A stretch of DNA of 64,000 nt from positions 1,081,997 to 1,145,996 of the forward strand of contig CAUJNA010002112.1 in NCBI GenBank assembly GCA_963377175.1, read 5' to 3'. Every line of letters starts with the position of its first letter. Position 1 is the stretch's first letter. Both the position numbers and the translations under genes were made by a program. Source of the DNA: Effrenium voratum. Taxonomy: Eukaryota; Sar; Dinophyceae; Suessiales; Symbiodiniaceae. The notes beneath the pieces are model-generated. The model made no database searches. It saw nothing but the letters and a program-made list of their open reading frames with translations, and was not told where the DNA came from. Below, in pieces: positions 10,519 through 21,165 of this stretch.

Positions 10519-10640
10519 GGCGCCCGTCGGGGACTCCGACTCCCCCGCCGCCGACGTCGACGCTCGGGCGCCGGCGGCCCGGATGCGCTTCTCCAGCCCG
10601 GTGCTGAAGCGCACCACCCAGCCTCCGGTTCGCCCCCAGA
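10519..10640. CDS. candidate coding exon, strand unresolved
   Basis: One of the strongest GC-rich islands. Minus reading: AG|G acceptor at 10624-10623, frame WVVRFSTGLEKRIRAAGARA onward, GT donor at 10518. Plus reading: PQTAPVGDSDSPAADVDARA then RMRFSSPVLKRTT. In both readings about 95% of codons end in G or C, so wobble bias cannot choose. The plus reading is an acidic, disordered-type segment; the minus reading is basic and helical. No domain recognised. It is probably coding on one strand, with a family F element about 110 bp to the right. Confidence 0.45.
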
Positions 10641-10734
10641 AAACCTCCGAGAATTTTTTTCCAAGCACTAAAATAGGTTCCCTAAAATGGGGGGGGTGAA
10701 AATTCACCGAATTGCCCTTGGTTGCAACATCTGC

Positions 10735-10840
10735 GAAGCCCGGCTAAAAGTGAAGAACTTTTAGTGGTTTAATTCGGAAAACCCGAAAATTCGTGTTCAA
10801 AAAGTTAAAGTCCTAACATCCAAGCAAAATGAAACAAAGT
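10735..10840 (+). mobile_element. F2: family F element, degraded
   Basis: CCCGGCTAAAAGTGAAG, AACTTTTAGTGGTTTAATTC, GGAAAACCC ... AAAGTCCTAACATCC, as in F4. Confidence 0.5.
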
Positions 10841-11008
10841 ACCCCAGAATGGTACCTTGGTTTTGACAACCACAGCCCAGTCGAGTCGAGTCGCGTCGGT
10901 TTTGGGCTCCAGGCGAGGCAAAGGTGGCTGTGGGGATGGAGTCCAAAGGCTCGTCTGAGTTGGAATCCCCTTTTTGAGGCGTCTTGTTCTCAATGGTGAA
11001 TATAACGT

Positions 11009-11133
11009 CTAGGTCCTCCAGATTTGAGAGGTTGGAATAAGTTGGTACCTGTTTTTTTTCAGAACGTCTATTTTTGTTGGGGAAGCCTCCCAACCAAAAA
11101 AGGGGTGAGAAAGGGCACTACTGGGGGACGTAG
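11009..11133 (+). mobile_element. B3: family B element
   Basis: CTAGGTCCTCCAG ... GAGAGGTTGGAATAAG ... GGTGAGAAAGGGCACTACTG ... GGGGGACGTAG. Confidence 0.75.
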
Positions 11134-11231
11134 CCGGTGGGGAGGGCGAGAAGTGAGGGCGTGGCGTTTTTGCGGAGAGGGAGAAAACGCGCCCAGAAGT
11201 TTTCTGGGGTTCAACTTGTCCCCATTGAAAC

Positions 11232-11315
11232 ACTGCGGATGGCTGCAAAATCCAGAGTCGCACCTTTCAGAAACCCAACGGAATGATTCGATTCCCCAAC
11301 GTGAATACCTGCAAA
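11232..11315 (+). mobile_element. A5: family A element, left half
   Basis: CACTGCGGATGGCTGCAAAAT ... AACCCAACGGAATGATTCG, GTGAATACCTGC. Confidence 0.5.
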
Positions 11316-12684
11316 CTTTTTCCCTGGGGTTCCTTGTTTCCATGAAAACAAAGGCCTTGGGACCAACTTAGATGGTGGTGAAATATGAACCCCCATTGTT
11401 TGAATGCTGGTTGAAAATTCAGGGAGAAGGCTTGCAGCTGCTTTCGTCACTTTTTGGGAAGACACAACCCCAAAACAAAACCCTCCAGAACATCCGAGCA
11501 ACCCAAGTTGAAAGGATTTGGACATCGCCGACCTCGCCGAACCTTGCGATCGGTGCAATAGGTAGGGAACCTAGGAATGAACCGGTTTCGGGGATTCCCC
11601 TAAAAGGAAACCACCAGTTGGATGGTAGTTCTCGGGGTCATTCCACTTCTCACTCCCTACCTATCGCACCGATCGCAAGGAAGGGCTGGCTCGTCTTTCT
11701 TGCCGGTACCACCCTTAAAAATCCAACTTAAACCTGACTTGGTGCCCAACAAACTATGGGGTGCATTCCACTTTTTTATGGGTCGTTTGAGGGTCTAGGG
11801 AATCCATGTTGCTGGTTTGAGAGGGAGAGCGAAAGCAACACCGAAGCTGTTTTGGGGGGGTCCCCTAAACAAGGCAAAATCTAGGGTACACGCAAGATCA
11901 TATGTTCAGATTGTATTTCGCATTTCGTCTACCCCATAAAATAGTTTTGGAGACTCCGACACAAAAAGAGCTGCATGTGTTCCGTGATCCGTTGCAAGTA
12001 AAACCTGTAGTGGGATATGTCACTCACTTGAGCGGATCTCAAAAAAAAGGCCATCTTTGGTTCGCCGCCTCTGAAATGGCCTTCTTGGGCCCTCAAACTA
12101 CCCATCAGAAAGGGAATTCGCCCCAGAATGTTGGAGAAAAACCGAAGTTGCTAAGGGAATTTTGAGGGGCCCGGGTTCCCAAGAGCCAAGTCCGGGAACT
12201 TGAGGGAGTGAGGTCACTGAGCCCTCGCTGCGCAAAAAAAAACTGCGGTATGGGAACCGCCGAGGTTGGTGTGGGACCAGCCAAACAGTCGCCCTCAAGG
12301 GGAAAAAAGGGACGACAAGTTTGTGGGCGACTTTTTGGTTGCGAGTTCCAGGTGCCACAGGGTGAGATGAAGGGCCCCTTCTCAGGCAATCCATGGTGAC
12401 TTGCGGTGATAATTACTGGAAATGCAAACCATCATGCTTTATTTACCTGTAAACCCAATTACTTTGCTCTTTTTTGAGGACACCAAAAGAAAAAACCGGC
12501 CTTTTTGTGGTGTGGCATTCTGACACAAGAGTTCGAGTAGCCTCTTCACCCGTTTTTCTTTTTCAAACACCAGGTGGGTGTGAGTTTGTTTAGGGCACCC
12601 CCAAACCAAGGCGGTGTCCTTTTGGTTTTCCCTTTAAAACCAACCAGACCAAGTGGTACCTAAAAAACATCCGACACACCCATT
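11316..12684. other. non-coding stretch with family I fragment
   Basis: Family I copy at about 12,085-12,172 (CTCAAACTACCCATCAGAAA ... AATTTTGAGGGGCCC). Nothing else recognised. Confidence 0.35.
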
Positions 12685-12707
12685 TCAAACTGTTGGGCCC
12701 CACCCTA

Positions 12708-12765
12708 TATTGACTGGGCTGTCCTCAGATCCCCTGCTAAAAGCGTTTAGTGGGTTGAACCGGCC
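12708..12765 (+). mobile_element. F10: family F left half
   Basis: CTGGGCTGTCCTCAGATCCC, CTGCTAAAAGCGTTTAGTGGG. Confidence 0.5.
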
Positions 12766-12802
12766 GGGGACCGCCCTATATCCAAGGGCGCGCAGAATTG
12801 AC

Positions 12803-13018
12803 CCGCCCGCCGACTTCCGAAGATCATCACGAAGTCCTTGAGAGGCGCATCCGCGCAATCGCCAGCCATCCCAGTCGGCCAACGCGAGCTGCTCCCGCGC
12901 TCTTCCAGGCGCTCTTCCAGGCGCGTCCCGCGCAGCGTCAGGCAGGCGAGCCGCTCCTTGGCTTGGGTTTCCTCTCGCCACGCTGCTGGGATCTTGTGCC
13001 AGGTGTGCTGATGTTTTC
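12803..13018 (-). CDS. candidate coding exon, function unknown
   Basis: Seen: a pyrimidine-rich acceptor (GCGTCTTCTCAG|G) at 13,020-13,019, then frame KHQHTWHKIPAAWREETQAK, a charged Arg/Glu-rich helical stretch (TRLEERLEERG), and DAPLKDFVMIFGSRRAG before a GT donor at 12,802. About 77% of codons end in G or C, against about 58% for the overlapping long frame. This supports a spliced 216 bp exon, with the sequence between 13,018 and B4 as intron. The competing long frame cannot be excluded. No family recognised. Confidence 0.4.
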
Positions 13019-13234
13019 CTGAGAAGACGCACGCTGGTGCGAGTGATCCTTGAGAGTAGGACGGAACAAATACAAACCATCGCCTCAAATGAGCGGCCTA
13101 AACCCATTGATGCTTGCTTTACTACCACCAACATGATAAAGGATCGTACAGGCCTTACTATGGCACTCATAAATTCAGATAAGAACCCACTAAACTGGCC
13201 AAAGGAAACCGGTTTCGGGCATTGCTCAAATAGA

Positions 13235-13354
13235 CTAGGTCCTCCAGTAGAGAGGTTAGAATAAGGGTAGCCTTTTTTCTGTTGTCTATTTTAGTAGGGG
13301 AACCCTCCCCAAAAAAAGAAACGGTGAGAACGGGCACCTAGCTGGGGGACCTAG
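13235..13354 (+). mobile_element. B4: family B element, target duplication TAGA
   Basis: Intact 120 bp copy, CTAGGTCCTCCAGTAGAGAG ... GCTGGGGGACCTAG, flanked by TAGA at 13,231-13,234 and 13,355-13,358. Lies inside the split open frame described above. Confidence 0.9.
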
Positions 13355-13888
13355 TAGAAGATCCATTCCGAAAGCGGCTTCCTGGGCCAGCCGCGTCCAG
13401 AAATCGCATCCCAGCGCACAATCAACGCCTGGCGCGTGACACGGAGAACAAAAAAAGCAACTTCTCACCGCCTGCCAAGAGGGGTGGGAAACGGGGTGGG
13501 GTGAAGCAGCCCCCCCTCCCTTTATGACTGACGCTTGTGTCCAACCATTGGAAACATGGAAATCATCATTTTTAAGCAAGAAGTTTGTGAGTTTTGTGAG
13601 AGAGAAAATAGAGAGGTTTGGCCTGGTTTGATCTGAACAAAGTCCATCACCGACAAATGGCCTCGTTGCTCCCTCTAAAAATTGTGCTTGTCTAGTCAGC
13701 CACAAAGCTGTAAGGTAACAATAGGTGTAAACAAGTTCAGGGTCCGCGGGTCTGTTAAAAGTTTGTGTTTCTGCAAGATGCCCTAGTACCGCATCAACCG
13801 ATGGCAAAGCCCGGCAAAAGCGCGAGGTGCTGGATTTGGCTTGGGAACAAAAAAAAATCCGGGACGTCTCTAGCAAACCCCCCTCTAG

Positions 13889-14400
13889 TTATGTTCAAAC
13901 TTGCTTTTCCAGACATTGATGCACAAACGCAACCAAAAAGAAGGCCACTATAGTTGCAACCTGCGATCTTCTCTCCATGCTTTGAGGAAAACATTGAGGG
14001 TGAACTGGAAACCCAAACGGAGCTTGGCTCAGCAAATGCTTGGCTCCCTTGCCAGGACTATCCACCCCAAAGACCTCTCCCCAAACGGGTGGCTGGAGAT
14101 TCATGGGTTTGTGTTTTCTGTCGGGTTTTTCAGAGAAAAGCAACAGGAAAACCACCACTTGTGTTGGGGGGTCCCCTAAGAAACCCAAGAAAAGACACAC
14201 CCGTTTTTGAGCCTTACGCAGCCAATTAGGGCGAACAGCCACAACACTTGGGCGTTCTCCTCTTCTTCTTTTTGCAGAGCAATGGGTGTCCGGACTTCTT
14301 GACCTTACAAGGGGCTACGAGATGAGCTATCGCAACCCAAAATTGCGGATTGATGTGAATTCCGACCTTTCGGACTTTTCCACGAGTAGTTCTTTCGGGT
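13889..14400. other. non-coding stretch
   Basis: No repeat family or convincing exon recognised. Confidence 0.3.
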
Positions 14401-14513
14401 CCGGGCTCTGGCTGATGATGATGCGCCCCACACAACAAAACAGCCGCGACCGGCGTGTTCTCGGCCTCCTGGTCGTTGAGCTCTGCAGAGCTCCGCAGGC
14501 CATGCACCCAGAC
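14400..14513 (-). CDS. candidate coding exon, function unknown
   Basis: Seen: acceptor TTGTGCCCAG|G at 14,515-14,514, then minus-strand frame VWVHGLRSSAELNDQEAENT followed by PVAAVLL and a His run. Wobble positions are GC-rich until about 14,420. The 3' boundary is unclear. Element A6 begins 37 bp upstream of the acceptor. The VxGLRSSAELN core echoes the exon at 4.7 kb (VVRSSAGLN), so both may belong to the same gene or domain family. No function assigned. Confidence 0.4.
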
Positions 14514-14549
14514 CTGGGCACAACCCGAAGTCTCGATGGTTGCGACAAG

Positions 14550-14706
14550 AACCGTGGATGGCTTCGCGAAATCCGCTTCTCGATTTCATCACCGAACTCA
14601 GAAACCCAACAGAATAAGAAATGACTCCCCACCCTAGATATACCAACAAAGGTGTCAAGCATGGCTTCTAAAGTGGTGCGAAGTGGCTTTTCGCCCACCC
14701 ACAATG
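14550..14706 (+). mobile_element. A6: family A element
   Basis: CCGTGGATGGCTTCGCGAAAT ... AACCCAACAGAATAAG ... ATACCAACAAAGG ... GTGGTGCGAAGTGGCTTTTCG, CCCACCCACAATG. Confidence 0.55.
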
Positions 14707-15187
14707 TCTTAGAAATGCAAACTCTGCAGGAGCCATGCGGTGTTTGGGGAATCGGGAAAATCAACATAGCTTAGCCTGGTGCAAAAGCAACGGCCATTTG
14801 GAAAGCCTAGATGCAAGCCCCATGATGTCAGGCAGCCCTTCAACCGTGGCCAACACTTTCTGGGCTGTTCAAAATGGAGGGTTGGCCAATCCTAATCCAT
14901 AATCTCTATAGGAAAGCCACTACAAAGGGGCCCCCTTGGGCAGGTAAGGATTAAGGATTGCCTTTGAACAACGACTTCATGACGGGTTGGTTTTAAGCAA
15001 AGCACGTCTTCCCGAGGCTTTGGGCCGAAAACAACTTTAGTTGGCTTGACCGATGGGGGTGCGAGTCTTTGATTGAACCGACCCCACTTATGTGGCTAAC
15101 ATATGCCCAGTTGATAAGTCTCTAAGCGAGCTACACGTAGGGCCATTTCACTTAGGAGACTTGTCAACCAAACATATTAACATGTAT
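14707..15187. other. non-coding stretch
   Basis: Nothing recognised. Confidence 0.3.
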
Positions 15188-15307
15188 CTGGGCTCTCCTC
15201 AGATCCCTGCTAAAAATTAACTTGTGGTGGGTTAAGATCGGAAACCCAACCACTAAACCAACTAAAGAGCAAAAAAGCTAAGGACCGGATGGCTGGGAGC
15301 CAACAAG
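15188..15307 (+). mobile_element. F3: family F element, full length
   Basis: CTGGGCTCTCCTCAGATCCC ... AAACCAACTAAAGAGC, AAAAAGCTAAGGACCGGATG, GCTGGGAGCCAACAAG. CT...AG termini. Confidence 0.7.
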
Positions 15308-15661
15308 TTCTCATGTGGAAGTCATCCAAGTAAGGGTAACGGTTTCTATGGATCCCGGCACCCAAGCGTCCACGGAGACAAGAGCCAAACATTCAAATTG
15401 CCAGATAGCAAGGCCACATACGGATTCAAACGGGTGTCTCTCGTATTTTCAGGGGACCCACAAAATGATGGTTTCCTTTTGGTCTTCTTTGACAACCATG
15501 CAGCAACCATTTTGGCAAGTACCCGCAAAGCCAGACACACCCAAAAAAAAATCAGGTGACACAAGGCCCTTTACGTTGGGGCATCTTTGCAAGTGTTGCT
15601 GGCACGGGATCGAACGAACTTATCCGCCAGAGCAAACCTTCCGGGCGGGGGGGTGGGGTTG

Positions 15662-15757
15662 GTACCTGGACCCTCAACTTCCCTTAAACACGTGTTCTTG
15701 CCCCAAAATCATGAGGCGAATTCCCTTTTTTTGACGGGTAGTTGGAGGATGCAGGTA
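15662..15757 (-). mobile_element. I4: family I element, reversed
   Basis: TACCTGGACCCTCAACTTCC ... CCCCAAAATCATGAGG-CGAATTCCC ... GGGTAGTTGGAGGATGCAGGTA; the core is inverted relative to I1. Confidence 0.55.
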
Positions 15758-17343
15758 CTTTAACCTAAGTTCGGTTTTGCTTGCAGGAGTCAGCTATCCG
15801 CATTTCTTCGGCCTCCGAAGGAAGAAACGCATTAAACTCTGACCCATGGAAGTGGTATACTAGCAAAAGGTAACTGGTGTATAGAATATGTTCACATTTT
15901 GGTCGAAAATCAATGCATTGTTGCTCAACAATTCTGCAAAATCATGCCATGCAAGCGTCATGAACCCAGAAATGGTCCTAAAACCATGCGCATCTGAGTG
16001 CCCAGTGTTAGATGTTTCGCTTGTCTCCAGCAAACACATGGGAAGCATGTGAGGAGCACAGAGCCATTATCTGCAGACTCACGCACATCCAGACTCATTG
16101 CTACGCACATGAGGGTTCGTAAGTTGCTTGCATAGCTTCCGCACGTGCATTGATTAAGTGCTTGATATGCTTACAATACAGTGAAAGTTGGGTGGGTGGG
16201 GCGCTATGCTTGTGACACGCACATGGTGCATTGTCTGCTCTCATTGGTTACATGTGTGCTTGTGTGTTTGCATGTTCACATTACTGAAAGGATTGACATG
16301 TGTTTCCGGCATGAAACTCCTGTGCTCAAGACCTGAGCACGGGAGTGGCATGTCCAAAGCACATGTTACATGCCAATGTGGAACATGTCCCGGCGCAAGC
16401 AGCAGCTGCAGCGGCTTGCGCAGCTGCATGTTTCAGAGCGCATGGCTTCTTATAATTACTAGACACCTCCAAAGCAACATTTGTGCCAAGCAGCACAGTT
16501 TTGCTAGTTCAGCTTTAGGACAGATTAAGGGAGTGGCGGCCACATGGAAAGGCGTGGCAGGCACTGGAAAACTTTACCACTGAACCACTGGACCACCTTG
16601 CCACCCAGTTGGCACTGTCACATGACCCTACAATGGCTTGGAGCTGTTTTGGGGAGGGCGTTGTGATTTGCCAGTGGGTCAAAACCCAGAGCGTTTGAGA
16701 GAGATTCCGGGGAGTCAGAGGTGTACAGGATTATTGGGCCCTCCAAATTGGAGGGCCTGGAGGAGAACTTTGCCATGCAGCGCTTGCCTTAGTTGAAGTC
16801 TTTGCGGGTCAAAGGCCCTTAAAATTTTGGGTCTTGGGCTCGTAGTAGGTAATATGTTCTTTTGGTTTGCATATTGGGTAGCGTGCCCTTGGATACCTGC
16901 CCTTACCATGTGGCTGAAGTTTGCTTCAAGTGTCATGCGGGACAACAAAAACAGGGTGCTCTGCGCTGGGCTGAAATCACATGAGTGGCAATATATGTAA
17001 GCCACGGGGTCAAGTTAACTGGCTTCAACAATTCCCTCAGACTTAGCAAGCTCATGGGCCAGCGTTGACTGCCCATTGGTAGTGGTGCCTCCCTTCCCCG
17101 GCCCAGGCCTCCATGAGCTGACCAAACCTAAGAGTGCGTGCGCTCACAAGATGAGTCTTGGTCACAATGCGTGTGTGTTTCTGGGGAGATGCTTCTTTGC
17201 CGAATGAGTGGGGCGCACTTCCTCTGACGTAAACGTTTTGAAATAGCAACATGTCATAAAGAGCGTCCAGGCAATGAGAGGGCGGCAGCATGCAAACATG
17301 ACTGACAATTCAAACATGACGAAGCTTTCAGGAACTCCTCGCT

Positions 17344-17661
17344 GTGTGCGGGTCAGGCGCCGCAGGAGGTGTCATCGAAGAATTTCGGGAACGAGGAGTC
17401 CTGACATATCGCATAATGTATCCCAAACTGTCGGCTACCCTGTTCAGGAATCCTGTCGTCGATGGTTTTTTTGCATGGTTCACCCGCCACACTCCTCGGG
17501 TGCACACCTGGAGAGGATGTCCCCGGAATGGACCCAGTCGCCCAGGCAGCTTGCTGGATGCTTGGTGCCTGGCGGCTGATTTCCAGTCTAACAGTCTTAA
17601 GGTAGCTCAAAGAACTGCCAAGTTTAGTAGTTGGATCCTCCACTGGTGGCAACCCCTATGA
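17344..17661 (+). CDS. open frame inside the long-TIR element, doubtful
   Basis: 105 codons ending at 17,661 in the left-centre of the 5.16 kb element. It contains EEFRERGVLTYRIMYPKLSA and later SLLDAWCLAADFQ. The composition is protein-like, but no DDE triad, zinc finger or other transposase motif is visible, and the minus strand is also open (17,353-17,652). Its only support is length and position inside a mobile element. It could be a decayed fragment of the element's own gene. Confidence 0.2.
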   Translation: MCGSGAAGGVIEEFRERGVLTYRIMYPKLSATLFRNPVVDGFFAWFTRHTPRVHTWRGCPRNGPSRPGSLLDAWCLAADFQSNSLKVAQRTAKFSSWILHWWQPL

Positions 17662-17809
17662 ATCAGTTAACCCGGGGTCAGCATTGAGTCAGCATTGCTC
17701 GTCTTGAACATGGGTCTTTTGAAGGGAAACTCGAGGAAACCACTGCCATTTCCTCCATTCAGAACGACCCTTCAATGGTAAAGGCTTTCAATGGTTCCCC
17801 AAATTGTCT

Positions 17810-18370
17810 GATGTTTGTGCGCGCGCGTGTTGTTTTGGTCTCGCGTGATATTTGCATTCTGTTGGGCTGAGCTTGATATGTGCCTGTGAGCACGCATGTT
17901 TAGCGTCTGTGTTGTGTTCATCTTGTTTGTTGGATGTGCGGTTGCTCTGGACTTGGTTGTTTGATGTGGTTGTGTTTGTGCGTGTGTGTGTGTGTGCGCG
18001 TTGCAGTGGATTTGGTGGTTGGTGGTGGGCACGTTTGTTTGATGACTGTGTGTGCGTGTTGTGTGTGGTCATTTGGTGGTTATGTTGCGTTGAACTTGTT
18101 TGTCTGGTGGTTGTGTTGTGTTGGACTGTCGTGTGATGCGATTGTTGATTGGGACTTGTTTGTTTGACGCGCGCGTTGTTTTCGGGCATGGTTGATTGAT
18201 GTGTGTGTCTGTGTCTGTGGTATGTTGGATTCGTTTGGTTGACGTGTGTGTGTGTGTGTGTGTGTGTCTGTGTTGTGTTGCATGTGTTTTGTGGACTTGG
18301 TTGTGTGATGTGTGTAGTGTTTCGGACTTGGGTGTTTGGTGCGTGCGCTTGTTGATGTGTGCGGCATTGT
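17810..18370 (+). repeat. degenerate GT-rich tract
   Basis: Diffuse TGTGTG/TTGTTTG repeats with GTTTG and GTGTTG phrases; lies in the centre of the 5.16 kb element. Confidence 0.7.
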
Positions 18371-18424
18371 GAAGACTGTGACCCCGGATGAGCATAAACC
18401 TGGCAGGTTATAAGGGCGCGACCC

Positions 18425-18937
18425 TTGTTCAGTGGTTGGTGTGTAAATTTCCGGGGTCGTCCTTACACTCTGTTGGCCGCCGCCAAACTGTTTAGGGGAA
18501 CCAGCTTAACCTTAAGCGGTTGTTTGGGTTGGTGGTTTGGTGTTCCGGAACCTCCCCCAAATGGGTCTCCTGCAAGGCTGGTTCAAATCCCCACACCACC
18601 AATTAAGGGTAGCCTGATAGGGCGAATCCTGAGCTCGGCCTGGGTGAGCTCCTTCTTGTCAGTCATTTGCTTTCTCCTTCGCTTCGCCGACGCTTCGTTC
18701 AACACCGTGCAGAAGGCGCAGGTAGCAGGACCAAAGCGTATAAGGCAGTATGCTGAATACACCCTATGTTCTACATATATATATAGACTTCTATATAGTC
18801 AAACAAGGGCCAACATAAGTTTGCAGAAGGAAACTATGGCCCGAACAAGCCAAGAAAGAAAGGGTTACCAACCAAGATTCCCCCGGTCACACCACACAGT
18901 GGTTGGCCGGGCTCCCAACACCACAAACAAGGAATAA
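18425..18937 (+). CDS. 170-codon open frame inside the long-TIR element, doubtful
   Basis: Longest non-microsatellite frame of the element. It includes a hydrophobic stretch (SSFLSVICFLLRFADA) and a low-complexity tail. The segment at about 18,535-18,602 ends GGTTCAAATCCCCACACCACC and superficially resembles a tRNA 3' half, but does not fold as one. No transposase motif seen. Coding status unproven. Confidence 0.15.
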   Translation: MFSGWCVNFRGRPYTLLAAAKLFRGTSLTLSGCLGWWFGVPEPPPNGSPARLVQIPTPPIKGSLIGRILSSAWVSSFLSVICFLLRFADASFNTVQKAQVAGPKRIRQYAEYTLCSTYIYRLLYSQTRANISLQKETMARTSQERKGYQPRFPRSHHTVVGRAPNTTNKE

Positions 18938-19089
18938 GGGGCAATGCCGTTCAACCAAAGAACCAACCCAAAGTACAAAATCAGATTGAAAGGGTGCCAG
19001 AAGAACACAAGTAAAGCAAAACGCAAAGCAAAGTAAATGAAGGCAAAGTAAAGGGGGTCGGCCCAGGGCGGCGTCGGTAGGACGTCTTC

Positions 19090-19390
19090 TTACAGGAGGA
19101 GTTGCTTCTTAGAAGCTTTGTAGCGGCAGCACCCTTTGGACATGCTTCTGCGAGGGCAAAGCCGCTTCTCAGAAGGGTCCGAAGCCTTCTACGAAGCCTG
19201 TGAGAAGGCTTCTGGGGGGAAAGGGGGGAAAGGATCTCAACAGGGAGAGGGTGGAAAACATCTTAGGGGGCAAAAGGGAAAAATCTGAGAGGGAGAAAGG
19301 GCCTTAGGGGGGAAAGGGGGAATGGATCTCAACAGGGGAAGGGGTGCAAAAATCTTAGAGGGAAGGGGGGCAAGGGGACAATTCCAAAGG
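19090..19390. repeat. CTTCT/AGAAG palindromes and a two-copy ~92 bp tandem
   Basis: 19,095-19,215 carries repeated GCTTCTNAGAAGC-type short palindromes. 19,214-19,305 and 19,306-19,385 are two copies of a purine-rich unit built around GGATCTCAACAGGG. Confidence 0.6.
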
Positions 19391-19489
19391 GACGCAAATA
19401 AAAAAGGCGGCCTGAGCCGGAGGCGTGAACATATATTGCCACTCATGTGACTTCAGCCCGGCGCAGAGTGCCCTGTTTTATCATCCTGG

Positions 19490-19755
19490 ATCACTTGATC
19501 TCTTGCCCTGGATCCACTTGATCCACTTGACAGGATCCACTTCAGCAATCATGTGTAAAATAAAAAATGTAGCCAACGGCGATAGTAAAGGTCACACGAG
19601 GAGCTGGGGCAAAGGAACTCGGGGATACAGGAACTTCAAGCTGAGTAAGATCGGCCCTGAGACTGGCAACTTCCTCACGGAGGGAGCCTATGGCGTCCAA
19701 CACTGGGCCTCCTGAAGTCACACTGGATACTTGATCCACTGGATCCACTTGACGG
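19490..19755 (+). repeat. GGATCCACTTGA minisatellite, dispersed
   Basis: Degenerate TGGATCCACTTGA units, three at about 19,495-19,545 and two more at about 19,728-19,752. Confidence 0.6.
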
Positions 19756-21055
19756 CCACTGACGCTCCCACATACAAGCCCAAGCGTCTGAAGCAGTAAT
19801 TAGGGCTGGGCCCTTAGAAGCTGGGCAGCCACCAGCACTCACTGGCCCCGCTCAACATGGGACCAGCGGACAGTCTTGCCATGTAGCGTGGCCATGAAGT
19901 AGGGGTTGCCAGAGAGGGCAAGAATCAACTATTACTATGGTTTCTTTTTGCTGAGTAACCTTGAGAACTCAGGGAGGCTTTGTGCTGGGGCCAGCACCCT
20001 GCAGCTCTAGGCCCAGGGTCTTCTTAACCTCAGGTGGACAATTTCAGCTTCTTGATGATGTGAGAGCTCCAACTGTGCGGCAATGGTGGTCCAGCAATCC
20101 ATGTGACAATTTCATTCTTTTTTGTGGCTGTACTTGCCAATGATGGGACAGCTCCAACTCTGCGGAAGGGTGGACCAACGTTCCAGTTGTCAAGTGTTCC
20201 AGTGGTTTGGTGGTCCAGTGGCCTGGCAGTGCAACCCAAGATGATGTTTCTGAGTTCAGTGCTGTGCAGGCAGTGGCGTGGGCTTTCAACACCATGCTTT
20301 TTCATGTGGTCCTGCCCCTCCTCCTCCTCAAAGCTTAACTGATAGCAAAGCTGTGGCTTTGCTGGCTTGGAGAAACCATGCGCTCTGAAACACGCAGCTG
20401 TACTCGCCAATGCGCCAGGCAGACCTCCTCATGCTGCAGGACAAGCCGCTGCAGCTGCTGCTTGCGCCGGGGCATGTTCCACATTGGCATGTAACATGTG
20501 CTTTGGACATGCCACTCCCGTGCTTTCATCTTGAGCACAGGAGTTTCATGTCAGAAACACATGTCAATCCTGTCAGCAAGATGAACATGCACACACACAC
20601 ACACAGAAGTGCACACATGTAACCAATGAGAGCAGACCATGCACCACGCACGTGTCACAAGCATAGCGCCCCACCCACCCAACTTTCACTGTATTGTAAC
20701 CGTATCAAGCACTTAATCAACACACATGCGTGGAAGCAATTCAAGCAACTTACCAACCCTCCGTGTCCCGTGCTCCTCACATGCTTCTCATGTGTTTGCT
20801 AGAAACACATGTGAAGCATCTGAGAAACACTGGGCACACAAATGTGCATGGTTTTCGGAGCATGTCTTGGTTTACGGGAAGCACTTGCATGGCATGATTA
20901 TGCCGAATTGTTGTGCCAACATGGTCTGATTTCCCACAGACACTATATACCAGTTACCTTTTGCAAGTATTCCACTTCCATGGGTCAGAGTTTCATTGTT
21001 CATCCCCTCGGACTCTTTCATCAATCTTGACATCGAATTGCCTCGAGCTCATTTT

Positions 21056-21165
21056 CTCAGTTGTTCAGTGACCCTGTAAAAAAAGGGAACCCTTTTTTGG
21101 GAAGACCATTTTAGTGGGGCAGCCACCAAAAAAAAGGGGGAAAAGGGAGCCACTGGACAACTGAG
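21056..21165 (+). mobile_element. C1: family C element, target duplication TTTT
   Basis: CTCAGTTGTTCAGTGACCCTG ... AGCCACTGGACAACTGAG, flanked by TTTT on both sides. Core TTTTAGTGGGGCAGCC resembles family B. Confidence 0.8.

Larger units (their letters stand above)
12685..13888 (-). other. ~355-codon open frame split by element B4
   Basis: Seen: the minus strand is open from 13,888 to 13,355, runs 23 codons into B4 and stops there. Removing B4 plus one TAGA copy (124 bp) joins this frame exactly to a second frame open from 13,230 to a stop at 12,685, about 355 codons in all with no stop. A chance frame of this length is unlikely at this base composition. Parts are hydrophobic (13,060-13,170) and no domain is recognised. 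Alternatives: two spliced exons (about 13,428-13,355, and 13,018-12,803 in another frame) with B4 inside the intron; or a plus-strand frame over 13,037-13,234. The joined sequence is not written out. Confidence 0.35.
15834..20993. mobile_element. 5.16 kb long-TIR element, target duplication CATT
   Basis: Left arm 15,834-16,600 and right arm about 20,205-20,993 are inverted copies. They start AAACTCTGACCCATGGAAGT and diverge by roughly 15-20%, with several small gaps. CATT flanks both ends (15,830-15,833 and 20,994-20,997). A second 50 bp inverted pair lies inside, at 16,949-16,998 and 19,429-19,478. None of the small families A-K is present inside, unlike all flanking DNA. No transposase-like frame is visible; the longest frame is 170 codons. 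It is either a non-autonomous foldback or Mutator-like element, or an autonomous one whose gene is intron-split or decayed. Confidence 0.8.

Noticed and set aside
18535..18602. tRNA gene
   Set aside because: GGTTCAAATCC and an end resembling CACCA are present, but the T-stem does not pair and no D-arm of the right length exists.
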